Shown piece by piece: positions 22,432 through 33,200 of a stretch of 64,000 nt of DNA. This DNA is from Symbiodinium sp. CCMP2592 (lineage: Eukaryota > Sar > Dinophyceae > Suessiales > Symbiodiniaceae). The stretch is taken from positions 186,001 to 250,000 of the forward strand of contig CAJNDT010003458.1 of assembly GCA_905221615.1 (NCBI GenBank), given 5' to 3'. The position numbers and the translations under genes are program-made. The notes beneath the pieces are model-generated. The model ran no database searches. It worked only from the letters and a program-made list of their open reading frames with translations, and had not been told where the DNA came from. Every line of letters begins with the position of its first letter. Position 1 is the stretch's first letter.

Positions 22432-22506
22432 GTCGAGTGGGGAGCTCTCCGCCAAGGTCAGGATCCAGACCTCCGGGACCAAGACCCGCCCAAGAAGGAG
22501 CAGCTT
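22432..22506 (+). CDS. Exon of unrecognised gene
   Basis: Reads VEWGALRQGQDPDLRDQDPP then KKEQL and an in-frame TAG. Acceptor GCCAG|G, phase 0 in, matching 21,565. Preceded by about 200 bp of CCCTAAA-like repeats. Either terminal or spliced through a non-GT donor. Confidence 0.5.
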
Positions 22507-22742
22507 TAGTTTATATAGTTTATAAGTTTTATATCGTTTATGAATAGGTATAAATGAATATTCTTCTTATGCTTCTTATTCTCTTCTTTTTATCATCATT
22601 ATGACTCGTATCATCATCATCATCATCACTATTACTGTTACCACTCTTATCATTGTCACTATTACTACTGATACTAGGTGAGTGTCAGGAGCGTTGTGCT
22701 GATCTTGTATAGAGACTTGCTGAGGTCTTGTTCTTTTGTTCT

Positions 22743-22830
22743 AGGTGGCCCGGGCCCCCTCGGCATATCATCGGTAGACCCCACGCAGGTCAAAGAAGTC
22801 GAAGAGCATGCCAAGGGCACTCCTGATTCG
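22743..22830 (+). CDS. Candidate exon, duplicate A
   Basis: Reads PGPLGISSVDPTQVKEVEEH then AKGTPDS after TCTAG|G. It resembles 24,306-24,388 at nucleotide level, so one of the two is a diverged copy. TTTAGGG repeats follow. Confidence 0.45.
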
Positions 22831-23019
22831 GGTTTAGGGGTGTAGGGGTTTAGGGTTTAGGGGTTTAGGGTATAGGGGTTATGCGCGGTACAGTCGCACT
22901 ACCAGCTTACTGCCAGTGACAAGTGCTATCTTTCTCAGCGAGAGGAAGTGTAATCCTCCAGCCCGTTTTGGATCAATCAGCCCTAAACCCGAATCCCGAA
23001 GCCCTGAACCTTTAAATTC

Positions 23020-23145
23020 CAAGGGTGGAAGGACGGACCCTTAATAAGGACCCCTAGGTGTATACCCATAATATAGCCATTATATACCCATTATATAGCC
23101 CATTAGGGTAGGGGTCCCCACTAAGGGTTCTTCCTTTTCCCCTTG
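23020..23145 (-). mobile_element. MITE family D
   Basis: Left end diverged; right end TTCCTTTTCCCCTTGG. Confidence 0.78.
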
Positions 23146-23711
23146 GATAAATCCTAAGGGTGATTCAGCCTTGGGTCTGGGCCCAGGGTGGAGGGTTTGA
23201 GAATTGCGTTGGGGGTTTCCGGCTTTGGGTTTCTTGCTTGGGGGTTGAGGTTTCGAGTTTCAAGTTCTAACTTTAAGGTTTAGGGGCTTTAGGGTTCAGG
23301 GATGCAGGGTTTCGGGATTTTTTTGTTTTGGACTTCTGGGTTCAGGACTTGGCGTTCGCGCCGATGAGGTGATGCGGTGCAAAGTTTGGGGTTTCCGCTG
23401 CAAACAGCTGAGGGTTTGGCACGCTTGGTGCCGAAGCCGTGGACCCGAGGTTGAGTTTGAAGTTTGAAGGGGGAGCCTATATAGTACCCTGATAGAAACC
23501 CAATAGAAACCCTTTTCGATCCCTTTAAGGAACCCTAAAAGGGACCCTGATACCCTGAAACTAAACCCTAAACCTTGCGAGCCAAGAGGGTTTAGGGTGT
23601 TCGGGTCCCTTTTTTGGGGTTCCTTCAAGGGATCTATAATGGTTTCTATAGGGTTTCCATAAGGGTCGGATCTTTGGCTTCGGGCTTGGGTCGAACCAGG
23701 GCTAGCCGCTC

Positions 23712-23783
23712 GGAGAGGGGAGGGGAGAGGGGAGGGGAGGGGAGGGAGGGGAAGGGAGGGGAAAGGAGGGGAGGGGAGGGGAA
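23712..23783. repeat. GGGGA purine repeat
   Basis: Pure purine on the + strand, pentamer-based; it abuts a CCCTAAA block. Confidence 0.9.
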
Positions 23784-24022
23784 CCCTAAACCCTAAACTC
23801 TAAACCCTAAACCCTAAACCCTAAGGAAGGGCCTAGAGCTTTTGGATCGCGGCTCCCTCTTGCCTCCACAACGCTTCCTAACCCGGCAACCCGCTAAACC
23901 GCTAAACCCCTAAACCCCCTAAACCCCTAAACCTTAAACGCTAAACCCCAAACCCCTAAACCCTAAACCCGTAAACCCCTAAACCCAAAGCCCCAAACCC
24001 TAAACCCTAAACCCTACACTAA
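23783..24022 (-). repeat. CCCTAAA-type block before exon
   Basis: Mixed CCCTAAA / CCCCTAAA units leading up to the duplicated exon edge at 24,027. Directly follows a GGGGA purine run. Confidence 0.85.
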
Positions 24023-24113
24023 CCCCTTTCTACCATCTTCCAGGAGGTGGTGACCTGAATCCCTAAACCTTAAGCCTAGACCCCTAAACTAAAGCTTTTC
24101 TGCCATCTTCCAG

Positions 24114-24212
24114 GAGGTGGTGCAAGTGACCGAGGCTAAGCAGACCTTTGACGTCCCCAAGCTGCCGGTGCAGCATCAGCAGCACCAGGACCTCATGAAA
24201 AGATGGCCAGGG
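24114..24212 (+). CDS. Candidate exon
   Basis: Reads EVVQVTEAKQTFDVPKLPVQ then HQQHQDLMKRWPG. Acceptor TTCCAG|G. Both its left edge and its right edge are repeated nearby around CCCTAAA-like blocks. Confidence 0.5.
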
Positions 24213-24296
24213 CCTCAGCCCTAAATCCTAAACCTTAAACCGTAAAACCCTAAAGCCCTAAATCTAAACTCTAAACCCGAAAGCAGAAACCCTCTT

Positions 24297-24388
24297 CATG
24301 AAAAGATGGCCAGGGCCTCAGTGGCATGTCAGCGTAGACCCCAAACAAGTCAAAGCAGTCGAAGGAGCATACCCAGAGCACCCTTGAG
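24297..24388 (+). CDS. Candidate exon, duplicate B
   Basis: Reads MKRWPGPQWHVSVDPKQVKA then VEG. Relative to copy A at 22,743 it carries an extra base in GTCGAAGGAGCAT, which shifts the frame, and a TGA follows. It may be degenerate, or the exon may end before the shift. Confidence 0.4.
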
Positions 24389-24525
24389 TCTGCCGTTTGG
24401 GGTTTAAGGGTATAGCGTTCAGGGTTTAGGGGTTGTTTTTTTTAAGGTTTCGGGTATGAGACTAGAATATAACACCACCAAAACTAGTCTAGTCTATTCT
24501 GATTATTAAAGGCTCTAAGCTATAT

Positions 24526-24626
24526 GCGTGGTTGTCAAAACTATGGCCACTTTTTGGGTCCCTGTTATAATACGGCACCTATTATTTAGTGTACCCAAAA
24601 AGGGACCCTAATTTTGACAACTACCC
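24526..24626 (+). mobile_element. MITE family C
   Basis: ATAT on both sides. Confidence 0.85.
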
Positions 24627-25182
24627 ATATGGCTTCGACCCACGTTCCAGTTGCCCTAGGTAGGCCTTTGGTATATTTTATATTTTCCCTTATTGGGCTT
24701 GATAGGACCCTATCTATGAATATTTTTCAGAGGCTTTAAAGGGCCAAGCTGGTGCCCAGGCAGGAGCAGAACAAGCTCCGCAGTGCGGCAAATCCGAAGC
24801 CGGCGCTGTCAGGACAGCCTTGGCCGGCTTTGGACGCCCTTTTTGAAGGGTTTAGGGTTTAGGGGGATCAGGCTTAGGGTTTAGGGTTTAGGGTTGGGGA
24901 ATCAAGGCTGCCTTTCATATCAGAAAATATTAGAATAGGTTCCTGTAAAGTGTGCTACCATGCAGTGTACTGTAGTGGTGTCATGAATTAAAAGGGCCCA
25001 AATCACTAGAACAGGCTTAGTTATACTAAGGAGCCCTTAACGAACATCCGAACCCTAGACCCTAAACCCCTAAACCCAAAACCTTAAGAAATAAGCCTTG
25101 GCCCACTTCAGACGCAACTTTGGCGCCGGTCCACCCCACTCCAACCCTCATGTGCAGGGCTCTAACGTTGCTTCCCGCTCTC

Positions 25183-25258
25183 CACTACTACTACCACAAC
25201 TACCACTGCCACCAAAACTACCACTACCACTGCCACTGCCACTGCCACTGCCACCACG

Positions 25259-25306
<48 letters not shown>

Positions 25307-25368
25307 GCTACTACTACTACTACTACTACTACTACTCCTACTGCTGCTGCTGCTGATGCTGCTACTAT
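25183..25368. repeat. ACT/CTA triplet array 1
   Basis: Triplet repeat with CCA and CTG variants at its edges. All open frames over it (poly-Leu, poly-Tyr, poly-Ser, poly-Val) are artefacts. Confidence 0.92.
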
Positions 25369-25554
25369 TGCCGCCATTACACAATGCCGGCAATTGAGAG
25401 CCAATCTTGCCAATCTTGATTGCTTGCACCACTTGCCACTTGCACTACTTGGGGGTGGGGAATAATTTTAACAATCTTGGTCATTTTTGTCATCGAGATT
25501 GCCAAGCTTGCCGATCCCCTCTCCCCGTGGTGCACGTGGTACAAGTGGTGCACG

Positions 25555-25825
<271 letters not shown>

Positions 25826-25886
25826 TAAGGCTACAAATTGAAACGTCCAACCGCTGCCTCGCAAGCCCAACCCTCAAACCCACTAG

Positions 25887-25996
25887 CCTTACACCTACCT
25901 TAACCTACCAAAACCTACTTTTTTGTAGGGTCCTTGTAAATTCCCAGTAAGGGTTTATATTAAGAACCTACAAAACAGTGGGGTTTGATAGGTTGT
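25887..25996. mobile_element. Palindromic family N
   Basis: ACCTACCTTAACCTACC left arm; TTTGATAGGTTGTAAG right arm. Confidence 0.75.
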
Positions 25997-26388
25997 AAGC
26001 CGCTATAAGCCCTAACCCCTAAACCCTAAACCGTAAAGGTAGCCCACAAAGACAGAAGCCAGGGAAGTCGCCCAAGAGCCTGCGGTCAGGCTCCAGACTC
26101 AGGGGTTCCTGGTGGCTCAGGGGCCCCAAGCCCTTTGAGTTTCGGGCTTAGGGTTTTTGGGTTTAGGGTTTAGGGGTTTAGGGGTTTAGGGGTTTAGGGG
26201 TTTAGGGGTTTAGAGTTTGGTTTTGGGGTTTAGGGTTTAGGGTTTTACTAGGGTTGGAGCTAGTGCTAGTTGCCTGATCTCCGACGCCCTAGGCACCGAA
26301 CGCAGAAAGCGCACAAACGCTTAAATCCTGAATCTTCAAACCATGAGCGCCTGAGCCTTGAAACCGGAGCAAGCAGATGCAGACTGAA

Positions 26389-26481
26389 CTTACCGTTGGT
26401 TAGTAGGGAATGGAGGAATGGGGTACAATTATAACTAGTATTACTACCATTCTTCCATTCCCTACTAACCAGCGGTAAGTG
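26389..26481. mobile_element. Near-perfect palindrome Q, single copy
   Basis: CTTACCGTTGGTTAGTAGGG ... CCCTACTAACCAGCGGTAAG with a short loop. Confidence 0.75.
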
Positions 26482-26734
26482 AAGCCCCAAAACGTACTGA
26501 ACCCCAAGGCCATGCCTCCGATGTCCCACACCCTGGAAAACCTAAACCCTAAACCCCCTGAGCCCTAAACACTAAACACCCTGAACCCTAAAACCCTAAA
26601 CCCTATGGCGTTCTAACTTCGGGCGCAGAAGAGGCAAACAAAACCCTCCCAAAACGCCAGACCGATGGGCTGTACCCTTCAGCATGACAAGGCTTCGTCG
26701 TCATGTTCGCTTACTTCGGTATCTAGGTACTTTC

Positions 26735-26862
26735 AAAGGGCAAAAGGAGGGACCCTTAACGGGGATCCCGGCCATATAAGAGGCTATGTAATGGGTATAC
26801 AATAGCTATATTATGGTTATCCACCTGGGGGTCCTTATTAAGGGTCCCTCCTTTTATCCGTG
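26735..26862 (+). mobile_element. MITE family D
   Basis: Full palindrome with AAAAGGAGGGACCCTTAA ends. Confidence 0.82.
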
Positions 26863-26976
26863 GATACTTCCTACTTACTATTCGGGCCACGGTAGCTCCC
26901 ATCCATCATGCCTGCACAAGTCGGTTGGGGCCTCAGACTTGTTTCTTAGATGCTAAATAATAAGCTTTTCCTGCAG

Positions 26977-27117
26977 AGGTCCTAACCACATGCTCATCCT
27001 GCTAAGGCTTAAGGAATTCCAGCTGTTCTTCAGTTGGAAAATAACCAGCCCTGAATCGCTGCGTCAGGCAGTGAGGCGAGCGACTCGCCTCCCAGACACG
27101 TGGACCCTGTTCAAGAG
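26977..27117 (+). CDS. Exon of unrecognised gene
   Basis: Reads GPNHMLILLRLKEFQLFFSW then KITSPESLRQAVRRATRLPD and TWTLFK. Good pyrimidine tract and acceptor (CTTTTCCTGCAG), donor AGAG|GTGTCT. The surrounding 500 bp has no heptamer repeats. Confidence 0.55.
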
Positions 27118-27877
27118 GTGTCTGGCCTCGGAAATTATGGGTTCTTCGGACTTAGGTGGAAGTCCTTAAATCTTAACCCCTCTAAATCTGAACCCAGAGA
27201 CCCCAAGCCCCCAGCTGGCGGGCTTGGGGCCTAAGAATCTCGGGCTTCGGACTTGGGTGCGGAGGTGGGCTTCGGGTTCACGTGCAAAAGGGTATCTTGC
27301 TTCGGGCTTAGGCACAAGGAGGGGTTCGGGTGTAGAGTACAGCTTTGGCTGCTAGTGGAGTTCAGGAAACAGGTCTATGGTACAGCTGTGATGTGAGGTC
27401 TTGAGTTTAGACCTCGGGCAGAAGTTGCGGTTCAGGGTTGAGGGTCAACCCTCATTGCTGGTGTCGACACTATGTATAGGCTGGAACCCTCATTCCTGAT
27501 GTCGCCATTCACAATTTGTTTGCTGCATGTCCCGCTCAGTCCAGGTCTTCGATCGCTACCAGATGGCTGGACTCGCTCTCGCCTCAGCTTGTGCGCCAAA
27601 GTGACGACGGCAGTCTCAGCGGTGATGGTAGTCGTGGAATTGAGTAGAAGCAGTCGTCGTCATCGGGGCGATCGTCATCGTCGCAACAACAAGTCGCAGT
27701 AGTAATAGTACCGGCAGCCAGCACGAATAGCAGTGGCGCCAATTTTTACTTAAAGAGTTCTAGCACTGCGAGTGGTAGTGCCGCAAGGGCAGAAAGCGAG
27801 CTCAGCCATACTGCAGCCACGGGTGCGGGTCAAGATCCTATTACCGAGATCCAGCACCACCCTGAACCCAAAACCCC

Positions 27878-27985
27878 CCAGAGATCCCAATACCCCTTAA
27901 TTAAGGCATATACCTTAAATTATAGAGGCCCTAATATTATGGTTTAAGGTATATTCCTTAATTAAGGGCTATTGGAATCTCTGGG
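27878..27985 (+). mobile_element. MITE family E
   Basis: CCCAGAGATCCCAATACCCC and inverse. Confidence 0.83.
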
Positions 27986-28129
27986 CCTAAACCCTAACCT
28001 AAACACTTGTGGCGCTTCTTTAGGATTCAGAGCTGCCGGGGCAGTTGCATAGAGTATGACAGAGCTTTGCACCTCTGAACCCCAAAGTTGGGACGTGAAA
28101 GTCCCTGAAGCACTAAAGCTTTGCACCTA

Positions 28130-28230
28130 CAGTAGAAGCCGGAAAGTTAGAATATCATTATCATAATCCCTTTAAGGTAAATTATAGGGGATCCTGCCAT
28201 TATTCCATATTCCAACTTTCTGGAGTTCCC
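28130..28230. mobile_element. Palindromic family M
   Basis: AGTAGAAGCCGGAAAGTTAG ... CCAACTTTCTGGAGTTCCC. Confidence 0.78.
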
Positions 28231-28289
28231 TTTAAAACCCTGAACCTCACCGAACTCATGGAGCAAGAACTATAAACCCTAAAAACCTT

Positions 28290-28368
28290 AAGCCAACCCT
28301 AAACCCTAAACCCTAAACCCTAAACCCTAAACCCTAAACCCTAAACCCTAAACCCTAAACCCTAGACC
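28290..28368 (-). repeat. CCCTAAA array before exon
   Basis: Ten near-perfect units 30 bp upstream of the exon at 28,399. Confidence 0.9.
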
Positions 28369-28398
28369 CAATGCTTGCAACACCGGAAACCCCTTCAG

Positions 28399-28449
28399 GT
28401 GGCAAGCACGGAGCGCTTCGGCGGAGCTTTGGCGGACACAGCAGCCCAG
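28399..28449 (+). CDS. Candidate exon
   Basis: Reads VASTERFGGALADTAAQ between TTCAG|G and CAG|GCAAGT, a textbook GC donor. It is immediately preceded by nine or more CCCTAAA units. Confidence 0.5.
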
Positions 28450-28709
28450 GCAAGTGAATGCACAAAGACGGCTTGCAGTTTCACGCGTCAGCGTGCTAGG
28501 TTTTGGGGTTTGAGAGTTGGCATTTACAGCTTTCCGGTTCAGTGTTTGAGCTATCAAGTTTCATTGTTTAGGCTCAGTGCCAATGTCTCCAGAGGCGAAA
28601 CCTGAAACCGACCGAGCGTATGCAGAATCTTCGACTAGGGAGCTTCCTGTTTCTCTGAAATTTGTCTGATTCTTCAAGCAGGTTTGACAGCCGTTTGCAC
28701 TAATGGCTC

Positions 28710-28958
28710 ATGTTCCGGAGGTTCGATCCAGGCAGATTTGCAATTATGCATCAGGATGGAGCGAGACAAACCTGCGGGTGTCAGCGTTACTGTGGCTTTG
28801 CTCTTGCCTCGGAACCCCAAGCCGTAAAAGATCAACCTGTCATGTTTTTTCTTTTGTTGCGGAGGGTTTGGGATATTTTGGACGTTCAGAAGAGAATCGG
28901 TTTGGCACCGTCGTCGAAGTGCATAAGATCTGGAGTTCGGCTGCGTATCGGGGGTTAG
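28710..28958 (+). CDS. Unrecognised short open frame, Cys-containing
   Basis: 82 codons from ATG to stop with mixed composition: MFRRFDPGRFAIMHQDGARQ then TCGCQRYCGFALASEPQAVK. No heptamer or simple repeat lies within it. Another frame over the same bases is also open (from 28,703), which weakens the case. Confidence 0.35.
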   Translation: MFRRFDPGRFAIMHQDGARQTCGCQRYCGFALASEPQAVKDQPVMFFLLLRRVWDILDVQKRIGLAPSSKCIRSGVRLRIGG

Positions 28959-29073
28959 GATTTACGGTTCGAGTTTTACTGTAAGATGTAAGAGCTCTCT
29001 TTTTTGTCCAATTCTTCCTTTTGCTAGTAGGCTCGCCGCGTGCGCTGCAAGGAATGCAAACTCTTACGTTCAC

Positions 29074-29181
29074 CCAGAGATACCAATATCCCTTAATTAT
29101 GGAATATACCTTAAATCATATTAGGGATCCTACTATAATTCAAGGTATATTCCTTAGTTAAGGGATATTGGAGTCTCCGGG
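29074..29181 (+). mobile_element. MITE family E
   Basis: CCCAGAGATACCAATATCCC and inverse. Confidence 0.83.
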
Positions 29182-29272
29182 CATCCCGGCATAAGATGCG
29201 CTAAACCCTACAAGCACTAAATCCTAAGCCCGCCGGCTCCGAACTTCTCAACCCTTTCCCAAAATCCTAAGT

Positions 29273-29384
29273 GGGTAGTTGTCAAAATTATGGTCTCTTT
29301 TAAAAAACTTTTTGGGTACCCTAAATAATAGGTGCCGTATTATAATAAGGACCCAAACAGGGACCATAATTTTGACAACCACCC
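29273..29384 (-). mobile_element. MITE family C
   Basis: AAGT on both sides; contains a small internal duplication. Confidence 0.85.
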
Positions 29385-29424
29385 AAGTCACTGATGCTCA
29401 TCTCATCGTTTCCACACCGCGCAG

Positions 29425-29513
29425 CAAGCAACGCTTTCTAAAATCCAGTGTAGCGCAGGCTTCAGTGCTGGTTCCAGAGCTGCAAGAATCCTTCTACGAG
29501 GACTGGGACGAAG
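29425..29513 (+). CDS. Exon of unrecognised gene
   Basis: Reads KQRFLKSSVAQASVLVPELQ then ESFYEDWDE. Acceptor CGCGCAG|C follows a pyrimidine-rich stretch just beyond a family C element. Donor GAAG|GTTGAG. The last 18 bases with the donor are duplicated 40 bp downstream. Confidence 0.55.
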
Positions 29514-29604
29514 GTTGAGGGTTTAGGGTTTAGCATGCGGGACTGGGACGAAGGTGCAGGGTTTATATAGAAGCTTGGAAATTACCAAGGCGACCACTAT
29601 TCCC

Positions 29605-29735
29605 TAAACCCTAAACCCTAAACCCTAAACCCTAAACCCTAAACCCTAAACCCTAAACCCTAAACCCTAAACCCTAAACCCTAAACCCTAAACCCCAAAC
29701 CCCAAAACCCTAAACCCCTAAACCCCTAAACCCTA
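29605..29735 (-). repeat. CCCTAAA array, long and nearly perfect
   Basis: About 13 perfect units, then CCCCAAA/CCCCTAAA variants; the cleanest array in the window. Confidence 0.9.
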
Positions 29736-29815
29736 TTCCTTATGGTTCCTTACTATTACTTGACTCATACTTTGAAGGAGCCCAAGAGCCCCCAAAAACC
29801 CTATTCTAATGATTA

Positions 29816-29947
29816 CTTGGAGGGTCGGGGGACTTGGTAAGTAGGTAGTAAGTAGACTTATAAGTACCCTAAAAGGGACCCTAATTGGGGTTATGGTACT
29901 TATAAGTCCCTAAAATAACCAGTTACTAAGTCCCCCGACCCTCCAAG
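29816..29947 (+). mobile_element. MITE family A (TA-flanked)
   Basis: Full-length copy inside what looks like a family S-type palindrome; TA on both sides. Confidence 0.87.
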
Positions 29948-30031
29948 TAAGGCCCCTACATGAATGCTTTAGGATTTTAGGATGGGGTGGCTCGTTTCCT
30001 ACAGTACTGCTTTGACGACTTGGGCTTCGGG

Positions 30032-30162
30032 ATAGGTTTAGGGATTTAGGGTTTAGGATTTAGGGATTTAGGGATTTAGGGTTTAGGGCTTAGGGATTTA
30101 GGGATTTAGGGTTTAGGGTTCAGGGCTTAGGGATTTAGGGTGTAGGGTTTAGGGATACCCGA
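30032..30162 (+). repeat. TTTAGGG / ATTTAGGG array
   Basis: Higher-order mixture of GGATTTAGG and GGTTTAGG units. Confidence 0.85.
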
Positions 30163-30182
30163 GCCCTAAACCTCAAGTCTCC

Positions 30183-30319
30183 AAGGGTAAAAGGAGGGAC
30201 CCTTTAAAAGGACCCCTGGGTATATACCCTTAATCTAGCTATATACTCTATACCCATTAAATATATAGCCCATTATAGGGTAGGGGTCCCCATTCAGGGT
30301 CCCTCCTTTTCCCCTTTGA
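30183..30319 (-). mobile_element. MITE family D
   Basis: Longest copy; an exon candidate starts 10 bp after it. Confidence 0.82.
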
Positions 30320-30328
30320 AAGTCACAG

Positions 30329-30376
30329 ACCCTGGAATTTACTGCTTTGGTCTTGGCGTCGAGGGGAATCGCGTCA
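30329..30376 (+). CDS. Candidate small exon
   Basis: Reads TLEFTALVLASRGIAS between CACAG|A and a strong donor TCA|GTAAGG, ten bases after a family D element. The minus strand here is also open (about 93 codons to 30,516), so this is tentative. Confidence 0.35.
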
Positions 30377-31774
30377 GTAAGGTTTTGAGGATACAGGCTG
30401 TAGCGTTTATAGCATTGGGCTTTAGGGCTTCCATAAGCTGCGGAATCATAAGCACCGCGAGCTGACGTAGATAAGGGTTCTGTGGGCGCCCGCAGGATCT
30501 TGAAAATGAAGCCCATCTTAAGTTATAAACCCTAAGCCCCTGAACCCTAAATCTAAGCCCTACACCCTAAATCCCAAACCCTGAACCCTAAACCGAGACC
30601 CTATTGCTCGAATCCCAGAACCCAAATCTGTGCCGTATACAGGGGCCTGAATAATCAGCATGAAATTCCCGTAGGGTTTGGGTTTAGAGTTTTAGGGTTT
30701 AGGGTTCAGGGTTTAGTATTTGGGGTTATGGTCTATAGTTTATATATATCATTGTAGTATAACCTCCCACCGAAGCCGTGTTGTGATTATTCAAGCCCCT
30801 ATCTTAAACTCCAAACTTTAAACACCCCAGTTTGCGACACAGCTTGCGGCTCCAGATGACTATAGCTCCAAACCTGCACGAACGGTTTAGGTTTCGAGAT
30901 GTAGCTTTTACGGTAGTTCAAGGGTTGCGCGGTTGCATACCACCCTTGATACACTCTCCAAATCTCCAAAGATCAAAAGAACTCCCCTCCACCACGTAGC
31001 CCGCCACACCCTAAACCCTAAAGCTGAAATACCTGAGCCTAAAACTTGGACCCTGCTTTCACCGAAGCTCGGCGAGGACGAAGTGGATCAAGGCCAGGAT
31101 CGTTTGGGGGGTCGTTGCGGGGGGGGGGGGGAGGGTTGGGCGGGTCACGGAGAATCAAGGCTTCCGAACCAAAACAGGCAGCCTATTTTATGGCCATTTC
31201 TGAGAGGGGTTCGGAACAGCTACGACTTCAATGAACCATGCAGCAACCTGTAGTGTATGGTATCCTAGTACAACAGACGCATGCACTATGACGACGACAG
31301 GTGGTCGTGTGATATCAACATATTAAGATGCAACTTTCCATGTATATTACAGTTTGTTGTGACATGATGTGGAGCAAGTCAGAACATAGCACACGATCAG
31401 CAGTACAGACTAACATCATATCGTACCAGACAGTGTGACAGACTATCACACAGTAAAGTTGGTTGTACCGCATCATACTGCACTAAGAAGAATACACTGG
31501 ACATGAGAAAAAGATTGGCGCAATTCCCCAAAGGCCACCTCCATGAAATCCGGTACATTTTCACGGGCTTGGGTGGCCGTTAGTCTTGTGTTTCGGGCTC
31601 AGGCTTTGGGGTTTAGGGCCCCGGGAGAAAGTTCCACACTGTGCCTGTGATGCTTTCGGGTCTTGGGCCACAGGTGCTTTCGGGTTCATGGCCTGAGGTC
31701 GTTTCGGAGTTATATAATGCCCAAGGTGAGTTGGGATTTGCATTCAAGGGTCCATTTTTCTGCGTGATAGATTA

Positions 31775-31876
31775 GGTGTGGCCCCCACCCTGTAATAGTG
31801 ACCATAAGGATTATATTAGGGCCCTATTATATTCCTGTTATACCACTATTACCGGGTGGGGGCCCCTTCTAAGTGA
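31775..31876 (-). mobile_element. MITE family G
   Basis: Same element inverted, ends GGCCCCCACCC / GGGTGGGGGCC. Confidence 0.8.
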
Positions 31877-32843
31877 TAGGTTGAGAGTTTAATTTCAATA
31901 TCAAGCCCTGGACTCTCCACGGGCCATTGGGCCATTGAGCCTTGCCTAGGGTTGGGGGGGGGGTTCAGCCTGAGAGCTCTGTGACAAGCTGGTGGATGGT
32001 AGAATTTCATGTGCACCAGTTCGAGCAAGAATTATAGCCACAGTACTCGAAGTAGTACTAATTAACAGTTCAAATGTAAACAACAACAAGAAAAGTGAAC
32101 GTAAGAGTAAGAGTAAGAGTAATAGCCATAGTAGCAACAACAACAACAACAATAATGATAGCAAAACCATTACCATCAATTCCGACTCCCTGACCCTGAA
32201 TCTCAAATTCTCGAAATCTTCACAGATAGCGCCCTGAAGATGTAATGCTCAAGCTATCAACCCCAAATCTCTTAACGCCTCCAGACCCAAAACAGTACTC
32301 GATTTTTTCTGAGGCTGGTTGGAGGTCCAATCCCCCTCCGGGCGGATCTATTACTGGAACCAGCCGCCAGCATACATTTCAGAGTCAAGGGGCTGGGGGT
32401 TAGGGTTGAGGGTTCAGGGTTGAGTGTTGAGGGTTTGCTGACCTTTGGTTTAGGGTTTTGGTTTTAGGGTTTAAGTCCTTAATTTAAAGTTACAGGGTTT
32501 CCGCTTTTAGGTTGTTCGGGTTTGAAGGCTTTTAGGGTTCAAGGTTCAAGGTTTTCTTGCCGCGCTTAGTTTCAGAGTGGTTCTGAGAATCCGTCCGAGC
32601 TGATCGTTTGTTGGGGGTTTCGTGGGGTTCTTGGGCGAGGCTTTTGCCTCTCCTAGTTTCGGCCTGGACCAAAGCCTAGACCTTAAAATGTTAACTTAAT
32701 CTCTAAACCCTAAGTATGTGAGCAGGTTTGAGTGAGAGGGAATCGAGAATGTTGGTCTTGTAGCCAGTTTGTGACACATTTTGAGGTTTACACCCTGGCC
32801 CCAAACCCTAAATCATCAAGGCCCTATCCCCTTCACAGTAATA

Positions 32844-32943
32844 TGGGGGCCTAAATAATTACCAATATTATTTTGGGGTTCCTTATTATCATTATAGTAT
32901 AATGGGCCCCCCAAACCCTACTCTATTTATTAAGGCCCCTATA
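32844..32943 (+). mobile_element. MITE family S
   Basis: GGGGGCCTAAATAATTACCA ... TATTTATTAAGGCCCC. Confidence 0.8.
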
Positions 32944-33200
32944 GTACGCTCGCCCTTGTGTCTGCTGCTTCTTTTGCTGTGGGATCATCCGAGCCGTCCC
33001 GAACAGCCCCGAACCGGGAAAGCTAGCAGTGATGCAGGGTCGGAATAAGTAGTAATGGTATTTTTGAGGGTTCCTTAACTGTAGTTGTAGAATACTACAC
33101 CTCAAAACCCTATTCGATTTGCTGAGGTTCTTTTCATCAGCCGTGGCCACTTTCGCTCAAGCTACTCTCTGCAGCCCTTCGCTTGCCCTTTCCTTGTAGT

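Noticed and set aside
30235..30516. Minus-strand 93-codon frame of mixed composition
   Set aside because: It runs through a family D element, and every firm exon in the window is on the + strand; kept only as a caveat.
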